Numbered from the stretch's first letter, positions 42,165 to 51,384 are shown. The stretch: 64,000 nt of DNA from Pseudoxanthomonas sp. Root630 (GCF_001427585.1 NZ_LMGY01000012.1:297303-361302); one strand, 5' to 3'. The notes: generated from the letters alone by a model not told the origin. Translations and numbers: made by a program.

Positions 42165-43616
42165 ATGCCCGCGCCACCTTCCGGCGGTACGCCGCCCGCG
42201 CCCGTCGGCCGTGACCGGTTCGACGGCTGGCGCCCGCGCTCGCTGCGCGCGCGCCAGCTGCTGGCGGCCAGTCTCGCGCTGGTCGCGTTCCTCGCGCTGG
42301 CCGGTTGGGCGCTGGACCGTGCGTTCGTCGATACGGCCCAGGACAACCTGCGCCAGCGTTTGAAGAGTTACGCGCTGTACTACACCGACAAGGTGGAGTT
42401 CGGCCGCAACGGCACGCTGATCCCGCCCTACAACACGCCCGACCCGCGCTTCGACATGCCCGACAGCGGCATGTACGCGCAGGTGGTATTGCAGGGCACG
42501 CCGCCGTGGGGTTCCAACTCCACGCTGGGCCCCGAGCTTCCAACCCCCCAATTGCTCGGCGCGCTGGACGAGTCGTTCGAAGGACCGTTGCCGATCCGCC
42601 GTGCCGACGGTACCGAAAGCGAGGCCTACCGTTACGGCGTGGGCTACGCGTGGCCGGCCACCCACCAGCACGGCGAAATCCCCTACAGCATCTACATCCT
42701 CGAGGACGCGCAGGCGCTGAGTGCGCAGATCCGCGTGTTCCGCGGGTCGCTGTGGGTCTACCTGGGTGGCGCGGGCGTGATCCTGCTGCTGCTGCAGATG
42801 CTGGTATTGCGCTGGAGCCTGCGCCCGTTGCGGCGCGTGATCTTCGAACTCAGCCGCGTGCAGCGCGGCGAGGCTTCCGGCATGACCGAGAGCCATCCGC
42901 GCGAACTGGAACCGCTCACCGACAGCATCAACGCCTTCATCGAAAGCGAGCGCGAGAACCTGGAGCGCCAGCGCAATACGCTGGCCGACCTGGCGCACAG
43001 CCTGAAGACGCCGATCGCCGTGCTGCGCACGCAGATGGACAACAACGCCGACCCCGCCGCGCTGCGCGACGAGTTGGACGTGCAGCTCAAGCGCATGAAC
43101 AACCTGGTGTCGTACCAGCTGGCGCGCGCGGCATCGAGCGGCCACAAGCTGTTCTCGGCGCCGGTGCCGCTCGAGCCGCACGCCGAAGAGATCGTGCGCG
43201 GGCTGGAGAAGGTCTATGCCGGCAAGGGCGTGATCTGCGAGTTCGAGATCGACCCGCGCGCGCGCTTCCACGGCGAGACGGGCGACCTGCAGGAGCTGAT
43301 GGGCAACCTGCTGGAGAACGCCTTCAAGTGGGCGCGCTCGCGCGTCCTGCTCACGGTGAAGGTGGGTGCCACGGCGCCGCAGCGCCGGCCGGGGCTTTTC
43401 CTCGCCGTCGACGACGACGGTCCCGGCATCGCCGAGGACGATGTCGCCAAGGTGCTGCAGCGTGGCGTGCGCGGCGACGAGCGCGTACAGGGCCACGGCA
43501 TCGGTCTGTCGATCGTGCAGGACCTGATCCGCGACTATCGCGGCGAACTGCAGGTGTCGCGCTCGGAAGAACTGGGTGGCGCGCGCTTCGAAGTGCGGTT
43601 GCCGCCGGGCCTGTAG
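42165..43616 (+). CDS. phoQ: PhoQ-type sensor histidine kinase
   Basis: This 483-residue membrane kinase is the partner of the adjacent PhoP-type regulator. Two helices (about 27-50 and 192-215) flank a periplasmic sensor domain with many acidic and aromatic residues. A HAMP-like linker follows, then HisKA with LADLAHSLKTPIAVL (His near residue 278), and an ATPase domain with GNLLENAFKWAR and VDDDGPGIAEDD. The final segment is HGIGLSIVQDLIRDY. Confidence 0.88.
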   Translation: MPAPPSGGTPPAPVGRDRFDGWRPRSLRARQLLAASLALVAFLALAGWALDRAFVDTAQDNLRQRLKSYALYYTDKVEFGRNGTLIPPYNTPDPRFDMPDSGMYAQVVLQGTPPWGSNSTLGPELPTPQLLGALDESFEGPLPIRRADGTESEAYRYGVGYAWPATHQHGEIPYSIYILEDAQALSAQIRVFRGSLWVYLGGAGVILLLLQMLVLRWSLRPLRRVIFELSRVQRGEASGMTESHPRELEPLTDSINAFIESERENLERQRNTLADLAHSLKTPIAVLRTQMDNNADPAALRDELDVQLKRMNNLVSYQLARAASSGHKLFSAPVPLEPHAEEIVRGLEKVYAGKGVICEFEIDPRARFHGETGDLQELMGNLLENAFKWARSRVLLTVKVGATAPQRRPGLFLAVDDDGPGIAEDDVAKVLQRGVRGDERVQGHGIGLSIVQDLIRDYRGELQVSRSEELGGARFEVRLPPGL

Positions 43617-43618
43617 CG

Positions 43619-44374
43619 CTACCGTTCCGCGAACGGCGACGGACCGTAGAAACGGCGGAGGTGCTCGGCCACCGTTGGCAGCGACCCCGCCAGCACGTCC
43701 GGTGCCGAGAAGTGGTATTCGGTCGTGACGGCGAAGAACTCTTCCGGCGCTTCCGCCGCATAGGGATCCAGCGCGGTCTCGCGCCCCAGGTCCACCTGCA
43801 TGCAGAAGTCGTCGTACGCGCGCTGGAAGTCGCGTGCCCAGCGCGCATGCCAGTCGCGGGGCAGGGGCGGCGTCCCGTCCAGTTCGCCGTCCAGCACGTC
43901 CAGCTTGTGCGCCATCTCGTGCACGGCCACGCAGAAGCCCGCATCCGGTTCGGCCAGGTCGGCCTGCACATCGGCCCAGGAAAGGATCAGCGGCCCCTGG
44001 TCCCAGGCTTCGCCGGACAGGTCGTCTTCCCATTCGTGCAGTACGCCGGCGGCATCGGTGTGCGTGCGCTGCACGCGGAAGGCATCCGGATAGACGATCA
44101 ATTGCGACCAGCCACGCAGGCCGGTTTCGCCGAACTCCAGCAGCGGCAGGCTGCACAGCGCGGCGAGTTGCACGCGCTGCGGGTCGTCCAGCGTCAGGCC
44201 GGCCAGCGGGGTGATGGTCTTTTCGTGCAGGAAGCGCGCCGCCAGGGTGCGCAGGCGATCCGCGCGCGCGTCATCCAGCGCAGCGGTCCAGGCGGTATCC
44301 GCGCGGACGGCGTGCCATAGGGCGTCTTCGATGAAGGGGGCGGGGCGCCGCAAGCGGCGCAGCAGTCCAATCAC
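43619..44374 (-). CDS. mtfA: Zinc-dependent peptidase of the MtfA family (M90)
   Basis: This cytosolic metallopeptidase has 251 residues. The zinc site is VAVHEMAHKLDVLDG, with the HExxH His residues and Glu, and the second part is ATTEYHFS-like (EEFFAVTTEYHF). In E. coli MtfA binds the Mlc repressor and influences the PTS. The start chosen is the GTG at 44374 (VIGLLRRLRRP). A longer frame from 44461 would overlap the next gene by 80 bases. It is convergent with phoQ, whose stop lies 2 bases away. Confidence 0.85.
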   Translation of the reverse strand: MIGLLRRLRRPAPFIEDALWHAVRADTAWTAALDDARADRLRTLAARFLHEKTITPLAGLTLDDPQRVQLAALCSLPLLEFGETGLRGWSQLIVYPDAFRVQRTHTDAAGVLHEWEDDLSGEAWDQGPLILSWADVQADLAEPDAGFCVAVHEMAHKLDVLDGELDGTPPLPRDWHARWARDFQRAYDDFCMQVDLGRETALDPYAAEAPEEFFAVTTEYHFSAPDVLAGSLPTVAEHLRRFYGPSPFAER

Positions 44375-44381
44375 GGGTGCG

Positions 44382-44702
44382 TCAGCGGAACATGCCCGGC
44401 AGGAAGCTGTGCCACTTGGAGCCGCGGCTGCGCGGCAAGGGGGTATCGTCGTCGTCGCCACCGCCGCGCGAGGCGGGCGGGGTCACTGCCGCAGGTGCGG
44501 CGTACTTGCTGCGCACGGCGGTGGCGCGCGCGCGGCGAGCATCCGTTGCCGTCGGCACGGCATCGCCGGGACGATCGGCGACCGCGCGGTCGGCGACATC
44601 CTGGCAGGCCGTGGCGTTGCCATTGGCGATCGCGCGCCCGTTCTGGGCGAACACGGCCGCCGAGGCGCCAAGGAGCAGCAGGGCAAGGCTGGCGCGAAGC
44701 AT
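44382..44702 (-). CDS. Small secreted hypothetical protein
   Basis: This 106-residue protein has a clear signal peptide (LRASLALLLLGASAAVFAQ) and a low-complexity mature part with Ala, Arg and acidic runs (GGGDDDDTPLPRSRG). I do not recognise a family. It lies 7 bases upstream of mtfA on the same strand and probably shares its transcript. Confidence 0.65.
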   Translation of the reverse strand: MLRASLALLLLGASAAVFAQNGRAIANGNATACQDVADRAVADRPGDAVPTATDARRARATAVRSKYAAPAAVTPPASRGGGDDDDTPLPRSRGSKWHSFLPGMFR

Positions 44703-44895
44703 CGGTAGACTCCTGTCGGTCGGTTACGGCGGCCAGATGACGTCGCCGACTATAGCCGGAAAGGCCCCTCCCCGGCACGGATGCGGGGTGCCGTGCGACG
44801 AAACGCCGATACACGGCGACGGAACGAGGGAACCTGTCGACCGGCTGCTGCGCCGCAGCAGGTCGCCGACGCCGGTTGCGGCAGACTGGCGCTCC

Positions 44896-46716
44896 ATGCC
44901 CACCCCGCCGGACCGCCCGCTGACCGCTCCCGCCCTGCGCCTGGCGCTGATCGCCGGGGCCCGGCGCGTCATCGCCGCTCGCGACGGGCTGAACCGGATC
45001 AACGTGTTCCCGGTGGCCGACGGCGATACCGGCAACAATCTCGCATCCACCCTGGGCAGCGTGCTGCACGGGGCGCTGTCCCGGCCCAGCCAGCATGCCG
45101 GCGACCTGCTGAGCCGGGTGGGCAACGACGCCATCGACGGTGCGCGCGGCAACTCGGGCGCGATCCTGGCGCAGTTCCTGTACGGCGTCGCCGAGCGCGT
45201 GCGGAACCTGCCGGAACTGGACGCCCGGTCCCTCGCTGCCGCCGTACGCCAAGGTGCGCAGAGCGCGCGCCAGGCGCTGGCGCAGCCGGTGGAAGGCACC
45301 ATCCTCAGCGTCATCACCGCGTTTGCCGACGAACTGGATGCCGCGGCGGGCGATGGCGAGACGCCGGCCGACACGCGCAGCGGCTTCGCCCGTGCACTGG
45401 ACCGCGCGCGTCGTGCGTTGGCCGACACGCCGCGGCAGATGGCGCTGTTGCAACGCGCCGGTGTGGTGGATGCCGGCGCGCAGGGCTTCGTCGACCTGCT
45501 GGAAGGCATCGCCGAGTTCGTCGAGGGTGGACCGCGCGCGGTGCGCATGCGCGGCAACGCGCCGGCGGCGGCGAACGATGCCGCCGATCCACTCGGCCAC
45601 GACCACGACATCGATCCGGCGCGCCGCTGGTGCACCGAATGCCTGCTGCTGGGCGAAGGACTGGACCGGGAGCGCCTGCGCACCGCGCTGGAAGCGGCGG
45701 GCGCGGATTCCATCGTGATCGCCGGCGGCGCGTCGCGGCTGCGCGTGCATGCGCATACCGGGTCGCCGCAGGCGCTGTTCGACGCCTGCGCGGCGCAGGG
45801 CCAGGTCGAAGGCATGAAGGCGGACGACATGGTCCGCCAGCAAGCGGTGGCGGCATTGACGCAATCGCTGGTGATCGTCACCGACAGCGCGGCCGACCTG
45901 CCGGAGGACATCGGCGAGCGTTACGCCATCGGCGTGGTGCCGGCGCGCGTGGACCTGGATGGGCGCGATTACCTGGACAAGGTGGGGCTGTCCACGGCCG
46001 AGTTCTATCGGCGCATGGCGGCTTCGCAGCAATTGCCGCGTACCAGCCAGCCGCCGCCGGGCGATTTCCGCCGGCAGTTCGAACTCTCGCTGGCGCACCA
46101 CGCCCGCGTGCTTTACGTCGGCCTGTCGCGTGCGCTGTCCGGCACGCTGCAATCGGGTGAGCATGCCGCGGCGCGCGACCCCGGGGCGCGCGTGCGCGTG
46201 TTCGACACCATCAACGCCGCGTGCGGGCAGGCGTTGCTGGTCTGGCGCGCAGCGGAGCTCGCCGCGCAGGGGCAGGGCGAGAACGACGTGCTGGCGGAGC
46301 TGGAGCGCCTCCGCCCGCTCACGCGGATGTGGGCGATCGCGCCGGATATCTCGCACGCGGTGCGTGGCGGACGCATTCCACGCTGGGCCGCACCGATCGC
46401 CCGCCTTTCCGCATTGACGCCGATGGCGAAGATGAGCGTGGATGGCCGCATGGCCGTGGCGGGGCTGTTGCTCACGCGCGCGCAGGCACCCGAAGCGTTC
46501 GCACGTCGCGTCGCGCGCGCGCTTCCACGCGATCAGCGCTGGCGCCTGATCGTGGGCCACTGCGATGCGCGGCCGGAGGCCGACCGCCTGCTGGCGGCGC
46601 TGCGCACGCGCCTGGATATCTCCGAGGACCGCCTGGTGGACACCGGCGCGGCCATCGGCGCGCACGCCGGGCAGGGCGCCCTGATCGTCGCGGTGCAACC
46701 GGCGCCTGCCGACTGA
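44896..46716 (+). CDS. DhaL (DAK2) - DegV fusion, FakA/FakB-like
   Basis: This 606-residue fusion starts at the ATG at 44896. Residues about 1-200 are a DhaL/DAK2 kinase domain (NVFPVADGDTGNNLASTL, ARGNSGAILAQFL, DAGAQGFVDLLEG). Residues about 310-606 are DegV, a fatty-acid-binding fold (VIVTDSAADLPEDI, RTSQPPPGDFRRQFE, VLYVGLSRALSGTLQS, HCDARPEADRLL). In Gram-positive bacteria FakA kinase and FakB (DegV) act together to phosphorylate fatty acids, so this single protein may do both. The next gene is plsY, whose product uses acyl-phosphate, which supports the idea. Confidence 0.85.
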   Translation: MPTPPDRPLTAPALRLALIAGARRVIAARDGLNRINVFPVADGDTGNNLASTLGSVLHGALSRPSQHAGDLLSRVGNDAIDGARGNSGAILAQFLYGVAERVRNLPELDARSLAAAVRQGAQSARQALAQPVEGTILSVITAFADELDAAAGDGETPADTRSGFARALDRARRALADTPRQMALLQRAGVVDAGAQGFVDLLEGIAEFVEGGPRAVRMRGNAPAAANDAADPLGHDHDIDPARRWCTECLLLGEGLDRERLRTALEAAGADSIVIAGGASRLRVHAHTGSPQALFDACAAQGQVEGMKADDMVRQQAVAALTQSLVIVTDSAADLPEDIGERYAIGVVPARVDLDGRDYLDKVGLSTAEFYRRMAASQQLPRTSQPPPGDFRRQFELSLAHHARVLYVGLSRALSGTLQSGEHAAARDPGARVRVFDTINAACGQALLVWRAAELAAQGQGENDVLAELERLRPLTRMWAIAPDISHAVRGGRIPRWAAPIARLSALTPMAKMSVDGRMAVAGLLLTRAQAPEAFARRVARALPRDQRWRLIVGHCDARPEADRLLAALRTRLDISEDRLVDTGAAIGAHAGQGALIVAVQPAPAD

Positions 46717-46746
46717 GCCGGCTCGGCCGTGGCCCATAATGGGCCC

Positions 46747-47373
46747 ATGCTCGTCTCCCTTCTTTTGCTGGTCTCCGCCTACCTGCTCGGCTCGGTGTCC
46801 GGCAGCCTGACCCTCGGTCGGCTGCGCGGCGTGGACATCCGCACCCAGGGCAGCGGCAACGCCGGCGGCACCAATGCCTTCCGCACCCAGGGTGCGAAGT
46901 TCGCGCTGGGCGTGGTGCTGATCGATATCGGCAAAGGTGCGCTGGCGGCGTGGCTTGCGTTGCGGTTCGCGCCGGTGGATGGCGCGTTGCCCGTGCGCGC
47001 AGTCGCATGGCTGGCCGTGTTCGCGGCCGCGCTGGGCCACGTGTGGCCGCTGTGGCATGGGTTCCGTGGCGGCAAGGGCGTCGGCACGCTGCTGGGCGGC
47101 GTCGCCATTCTTTGGCCGGTCGCGTTGTTGCCGTTGTTCCTGGTCTGGGTGTGCGTGCTCGTCGCCACCGGTTATGTGGGGCTGGCCTCGATCATCGCGA
47201 CGGCCTGCCTGCTGCCGCTGGCCCTCTGGCTGCGTGCGGATGGCGCGACGCAGCTCTTCGCGGCGGCTGCGGCGCTGCTGGTGCTGTTCACCCATCGCGC
47301 CAACGTGCAGCGCCTGCGCGCGGGCACGGAGTCGCGTTTCGAGCGCGTACGTTTCTGGCGCCGTCGCACGTGA
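46747..47373 (+). CDS. plsY: Glycerol-3-phosphate acyltransferase PlsY
   Basis: This inner-membrane enzyme moves an acyl group from acyl-phosphate to glycerol-3-phosphate, the first step of phospholipid synthesis. It has 208 residues and about five helices. The signature is GSGNAGGTNAFR near residue 35 and HVWPLWHGFRGGKGVGT near residue 100. The start at 46747 follows directly from the DhaL-DegV gene (30 bases). The stop overlaps the birA start (GTGA). Confidence 0.95.
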   Translation: MLVSLLLLVSAYLLGSVSGSLTLGRLRGVDIRTQGSGNAGGTNAFRTQGAKFALGVVLIDIGKGALAAWLALRFAPVDGALPVRAVAWLAVFAAALGHVWPLWHGFRGGKGVGTLLGGVAILWPVALLPLFLVWVCVLVATGYVGLASIIATACLLPLALWLRADGATQLFAAAAALLVLFTHRANVQRLRAGTESRFERVRFWRRRT

Positions 47374-48335
47374 CCGGCGAACGCGACCTGCTGCTGCGCC
47401 TCGCGCAAGGTCCGGTGTCCGGCGACGCACTCGCACGCGCCGTCGGCCAGACGCGCGCGGCCGTGTGGAAGCGCATCGAAGCCCTGCGCGAAGGCGGCGT
47501 GCGCATCGATGCGCAGCCGGGTCGCGGTTATGCGCTGGCGGTGCCGGTCGAACTGCTGGAGGCCGAGCGGATCCGCGAGCAGATGCGGTACGCCGGCTCG
47601 GTATCGGCGCTCGAGGTCGCGTGGTCGCTGGATTCGACCAACAGCGAACTGCTGCGCCGCAACGCGCCCGCGCACGGCACCGACGTCTTGCTCGCCGAAC
47701 AGCAGACGGGTGGCCGTGGCCGGCGCGGACGGCACTGGGCATCGCCGATCGCGGCGAACCTGTATCTCTCGGTATCGCGGCAGTTCTCAGGCGGATTGGC
47801 GCGCCTGGGCGGTCTCAGCCTGGTGGTCGGCGTGGCGGTTGCCGAGGCACTGCGGCGGTTGGGCTACGCGAGCGTCGGCGTGAAGTGGCCCAACGATCTG
47901 CTGGCCGGCGACCGCAAGCTGGGCGGCATCCTCGTCGAAGGCGGCGGCGAACATGGCGGGCCGGTGCGCGCGGTAATCGGCATCGGCCTCAACGTGCGCA
48001 TGCCCGATGTCGCCGCCGGGCGCATCGAGCAGGCGTGGACCGATCTCGTCGCGCTGGGCGGCGCCGACACCCCGTCGCGCAATGCGATCGCCGCCAGCGT
48101 GCTGGATACGCTGCTGCCCGCGCTGGACCGCTTCGATGCCGACGGGCTGTCGCCGTTCCTGGCGCGCTATGCCGCGCTCGATGTGCTCGCAGGTCGTGCG
48201 GTCACCGTGCACGGGCCGCAGGGCGACGAGCAGGGCGTCGCGGACGGCATCGGCGGCGATGGTGCGTTGCAGGTGATGATCGGTGCGGAACGCCGGCAGG
48301 TGCATGCCGGGGACGTCAGCGTGAGGGCGATATGA
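47370..48335 (+). CDS. birA: Biotin-[acetyl-CoA-carboxylase] ligase / biotin operon repressor
   Basis: This 321-residue enzyme attaches biotin to its acceptor protein and, with the N-terminal helix-turn-helix, can repress biotin genes. The N-terminal winged helix covers residues 1-60 (GDALARAVGQTRAAVWKRIEAL). The catalytic part shows LAEQQTGGRGRRGRHW and VKWPNDLLAGDRKLGGILVE. The start GTG overlaps the plsY stop. Confidence 0.94.
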   Translation: MTGERDLLLRLAQGPVSGDALARAVGQTRAAVWKRIEALREGGVRIDAQPGRGYALAVPVELLEAERIREQMRYAGSVSALEVAWSLDSTNSELLRRNAPAHGTDVLLAEQQTGGRGRRGRHWASPIAANLYLSVSRQFSGGLARLGGLSLVVGVAVAEALRRLGYASVGVKWPNDLLAGDRKLGGILVEGGGEHGGPVRAVIGIGLNVRMPDVAAGRIEQAWTDLVALGGADTPSRNAIAASVLDTLLPALDRFDADGLSPFLARYAALDVLAGRAVTVHGPQGDEQGVADGIGGDGALQVMIGAERRQVHAGDVSVRAI

Positions 48336-49081
48336 CGCAATGGGTGTTCGATGTGGGCAACAGCCGCCTGAAGGCGGCGCCGCTGCGTGCCGATGGCCGT
48401 CCAGGCGATGTCGTCGCGGTCGCCCACGATGAAGACGACATCGCCGCCGCCCTGGATGCGGCCCTGCCGCTGGCGCCGATGCGTTCTGCTTGCGCCGCGC
48501 TGGCGAGCGTCGCCTCGCCGGCACGCACGGCGGCGGTGGTGGATTGGTTGACCACCCGGTTCGGCACCGTCTCGATCGCCCGGACGCAGCCGGCGTTGGC
48601 CGGTGTGCGCATCGCCTACGCCGACCCGGCGCGGCTGGGCGTGGATCGTTTCCTGGCCCTGCTCGCAGCACATGCCCGCGGTGCGCAGGCATGGCTGGTG
48701 GTGGGCGTGGGTACGGCGGTGACCGTCGACCTGCTGGATGCGCGGGGCCTGCACCATGGCGGGCGCATCGCGCCGTCGCCGACGCTGATGCGTGCGGCGC
48801 TCCAGCAGGCCGCCGCGCAGTTGCCCGCGCAGGGCGGCGGCTACACCGAGTTCGCTACCGACACGCCCGACGCGCTCGCCTCCGGCTGCGAGGGCGCGGC
48901 GCTGGGTTTGATCGAGCGCAGCCTTGCACAGGCGACGGTCCTGTTGGGCGCGCCGCCGACCCTGTTGCTGCATGGCGGTGGCGCCGATGCATTGCGGCCC
49001 AGGCTCCCGGATGCCGTGCATGCCTCCGCGCTGGTGCTGGAAGGCCTCGCATGCTGGGCGCGTGCCGGTATCGACGACTGA
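48332..49081 (+). CDS. coaX: Type III pantothenate kinase
   Basis: This enzyme phosphorylates pantothenate in the first step of CoA synthesis. It has 249 residues. The ASKHA-fold motifs are WVFDVGNSRLKAAPL (phosphate loop), ADPARLGVDRFLALLAAH and VVGVGTAVTVDLL, with a catalytic Asp. It overlaps birA by 4 bases (ATGA). The birA-coaX pair is common in gammaproteobacteria. Confidence 0.94.
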   Translation: MTQWVFDVGNSRLKAAPLRADGRPGDVVAVAHDEDDIAAALDAALPLAPMRSACAALASVASPARTAAVVDWLTTRFGTVSIARTQPALAGVRIAYADPARLGVDRFLALLAAHARGAQAWLVVGVGTAVTVDLLDARGLHHGGRIAPSPTLMRAALQQAAAQLPAQGGGYTEFATDTPDALASGCEGAALGLIERSLAQATVLLGAPPTLLLHGGGADALRPRLPDAVHASALVLEGLACWARAGIDD

Positions 49082-49104
49082 GCCCGGGTAGCTAGAATCG
49101 ACCC

Positions 49105-49767
49105 ATGCTGATCCGCGCCCTGATCGTCCTGCTGGTGGTGCTGAACCTGGGCGCCGCCGCCTGGTGGCTCACCCGACCCGCGCCCGAACCCGAACCGCCG
49201 CCGGCACTGCCGGCAGGCGTGGCACGCCTGCAACTGGTGGGTGAGGACGCCCCCGCCGCGCCGCCGCGCCCGTCGCCCACGCCCGCCATCGTGCCGCCCG
49301 CGCTTGCCGCGTGTTTCAGCCTGGGACCGTTCACCAGCGAGGCCGCGGCCACCCAGGCCCGGGATACGCTCGGCGCCGACCTGCTGCGGGTGCAGTTGCG
49401 GGAGGCTCCGGGTGCCAGCGCGAGCGGCTACCAGGTGGTGATGCCGCCGGCGGCCTCGCTGGAGGAGGCGCAGGCCACGGCGACGCGCATCGGTGCCGCG
49501 GGTTTCGACGACTTCCTGGTCGTGCGCCAGGGCGAACAGGCCAACGGCATCGCGCTGGGCCGCTATCGCAGTCGCGATGCCGCCGAGCGACGTCTCGCCG
49601 AACTGCAGGCCGGTGGCTTCACCGCGCAATTGCAGCCCGTGGGCCGGGCAGGACCCAGCCTGTGGTGGCTGGATGCAGGTGCGGCCGAGGGCGCGGACCC
49701 CGCGGCGTTGGCGCGGCGCGCGTCCAGCGCGGCACCGCAGCCGCTCGAATGCACGGCGCTGCGCTAG
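49105..49767 (+). CDS. SPOR-domain membrane protein
   Basis: This 220-residue protein has one N-terminal membrane helix (IRALIVLLVVLNLGAAAWWL), a Pro-rich linker, and a C-terminal SPOR-like domain (ACFSLGPFTSEAAATQARD, GIALGRYRSRDAAERRLAELQAGGF). SPOR domains bind denuded peptidoglycan at the septum. Its partners cannot be told from the sequence. It follows coaX by 23 bases. Confidence 0.85.
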   Translation: MLIRALIVLLVVLNLGAAAWWLTRPAPEPEPPPALPAGVARLQLVGEDAPAAPPRPSPTPAIVPPALAACFSLGPFTSEAAATQARDTLGADLLRVQLREAPGASASGYQVVMPPAASLEEAQATATRIGAAGFDDFLVVRQGEQANGIALGRYRSRDAAERRLAELQAGGFTAQLQPVGRAGPSLWWLDAGAAEGADPAALARRASSAAPQPLECTALR

Positions 49768-49780
49768 AATTGCCGCCCAC

Positions 49781-49856
49781 GCCGCTTTAGCTCAGCTGGT
49801 AGAGCAACCGCCTTGTAAGCGGTAGGTCATCCGTTCGATTCGGATAAGCGGCACCA
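49781..49856 (+). tRNA. tRNA-Thr (anticodon TGT)
   Basis: This 76-base cloverleaf has acceptor arms GCCGCTT / AAGCGGC (49781-49787, 49846-49852), discriminator A and encoded CCA. The D-loop has AGCTCAGCTGGT, the anticodon loop is CTTGTAA, giving TGT, and the T-loop is TTCGATT. It lies next to the integrase and is the likely attachment site of the element on its right. Confidence 0.97.
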
Positions 49857-49897
49857 TCTCATTGTTCTATGGCGTCCAGCCGAGTCCAGGATTCACA

Positions 49898-49927
49898 ATA
49901 AGCCCGCGGAAACGCGGGCTTTTTTGT
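49898..49927 (+). terminator. Rho-independent terminator after tRNA-Thr
   Basis: An 8-bp stem (AGCCCGCG / CGCGGGCT, 49901-49908 and 49913-49920) with a GAAA loop is followed by TTTTTTG. It ends the tRNA transcript before the integrase. Confidence 0.85.
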
Positions 49928-49968
49928 GCGTCTTGGTCCGAGGGCGTCCAGATACTTCCGGTCGTGTT

Positions 49969-50027
49969 GGGGGTACAAATGGGGGTGCTTTCCAAGGGAT
50001 GACTAACTAGAAGGAGGATGTACCCCC
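49969..50027. promoter_or_regulatory. Inverted repeat in front of the integrase gene
   Basis: GGGGGTACA (49969-49977) and its perfect complement TGTACCCCC (50019-50027) border the integrase leader, with a further GGGGGTGC copy at 49981. The right arm directly adjoins the ATG at 50028 and follows the AAGGAGG ribosome site. Such repeats beside integrases are commonly arm-type integrase or excisionase sites, or control int expression. Confidence 0.45.
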
Positions 50028-51251
50028 ATGGGTGCTAAGCAGTTGACTGATATGGCAGTCCGGAATGCGAAGGGCAAAGAAAGACCTTACAAACTGGCGG
50101 CAGGGGCTGGGCTTTATCTGCAAGTGATGCCAAATGGTGCGCGCTACTGGCGCATGAAGTATCGAATTGATGGCAAGGAGAAGCTGCTGTCTATTGGCGT
50201 TTATCCCGAGGTCTCAATGCGGGAGGCCATGGAGAAGCGAGATGCTGCCCGACTAGCGCTGAGATCCAACAAGGACCCCTCTGAAGAGAGGCAGCTTGCC
50301 AAGCTCAAGTCCAAGTTGTCCGCGGACACGAGGTTCGAGGCGATCGCGCTTGAGTGGTGGGATAGCCGCCAGGATCTGGCGCCTACGACCAGGGAGAAAG
50401 CCAAATGGATGTTGGAAACGTACGCTTTTCCCTGGCTCGGAAAGCGACAGATTGCGGAGATCACCACAGTTGAGGTGTTGGCGGTCCTGCGTAGGCTAGA
50501 GTCGCAAGACAAGATCGAGTCTACGCAACGCCTTCGCCAAATCTGCGGACAAGTGTTTCGCTATGCAGTAGCAACTGGACGATTGGATCGAGATCCAACG
50601 GGTGCATTGCGCGGAGCATTGAAGACGGCAAAGAATCGCCACTATGCGGCAATCACCGATCCTGCCAGAGTTGGTGAACTGATGCGTGCTATCGAAGGGT
50701 ACACCGGACAATTCACGACGCTATGCGCTCTGAAGTTGGCGCCACTTGTGTTCACCCGCCCGGGGGAGTTGCGTAAAGCTGAATGGAGTGAGTTCGATCT
50801 GGATAGGGGGCAGTGGAACATTCCTGCAGAGAAAATGAAGATGGGGGTTGCTCATGTCGTGCCACTATCGAGGCAGGCGATCGCAGTGCTCACAGACCTC
50901 AAGCCATTGACCGGCAAAGGGCGCTATGTCTTTCCGTCGATTCGGAGCGCGAGGGATCCGATGAGCGAAAACACGGTCAATGCTGCGCTTCGTCGCTTGG
51001 GATACGGAACCGACGACATGACGGGGCACGGCTTTCGAAGCATGGCGTCGACCCTGCTGCATGAAATGGGCTGGACTTCTGATGCGATCGAAAGACAGCT
51101 TGCACACGCAGAGCGCAATCCGATCAAGGCGGCTTACAACCGGGCTGAGCATCTTCCGGAACGGAGGAAAATGATGCAGTCGTGGGCTGACTATTTAGAT
51201 AAGCTGAGGATGAAACAGCGCGGAAATCATCTGAAGCTTGTACGTCAGTAG
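50028..51251 (+). CDS. P4-type tyrosine integrase
   Basis: This site-specific recombinase has 407 residues and integrates the element at tRNA-Thr. The N-terminal DUF4102 domain reads LTDMAVRNAKGKERPYKLAAGAGLYLQV. The catalytic set is Arg (FTRPGELR, about 244), His-x-x-Arg (GHGFRSMAS, about 334-337), His (LAHAERN) and Tyr (KAAYNRAEHL, about 369). The start at 50028 has AGAAGGAGG about 10 bases upstream. Confidence 0.95.
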   Translation: MGAKQLTDMAVRNAKGKERPYKLAAGAGLYLQVMPNGARYWRMKYRIDGKEKLLSIGVYPEVSMREAMEKRDAARLALRSNKDPSEERQLAKLKSKLSADTRFEAIALEWWDSRQDLAPTTREKAKWMLETYAFPWLGKRQIAEITTVEVLAVLRRLESQDKIESTQRLRQICGQVFRYAVATGRLDRDPTGALRGALKTAKNRHYAAITDPARVGELMRAIEGYTGQFTTLCALKLAPLVFTRPGELRKAEWSEFDLDRGQWNIPAEKMKMGVAHVVPLSRQAIAVLTDLKPLTGKGRYVFPSIRSARDPMSENTVNAALRRLGYGTDDMTGHGFRSMASTLLHEMGWTSDAIERQLAHAERNPIKAAYNRAEHLPERRKMMQSWADYLDKLRMKQRGNHLKLVRQ

Positions 51252-51384
51252 CCTGCTCGATCCCGGCTCTCCGCTCGCTGGTTCAGTTGGGCCAGCGAGT
51301 GGGCGTCGTCTGCTATGGGTGATGCCAAAAGTTTGAGCTGAAGTTGACGAGGGAGGGGCGGGAGGAAGTTTCTCCGACCTTCCC

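Noticed and set aside
44371..47742. A 1123-residue open frame on the minus strand opposite DhaL-DegV, plsY and birA
   Set aside because: Antisense to recognisable genes and with Arg/His/Gln-rich low-complexity composition.
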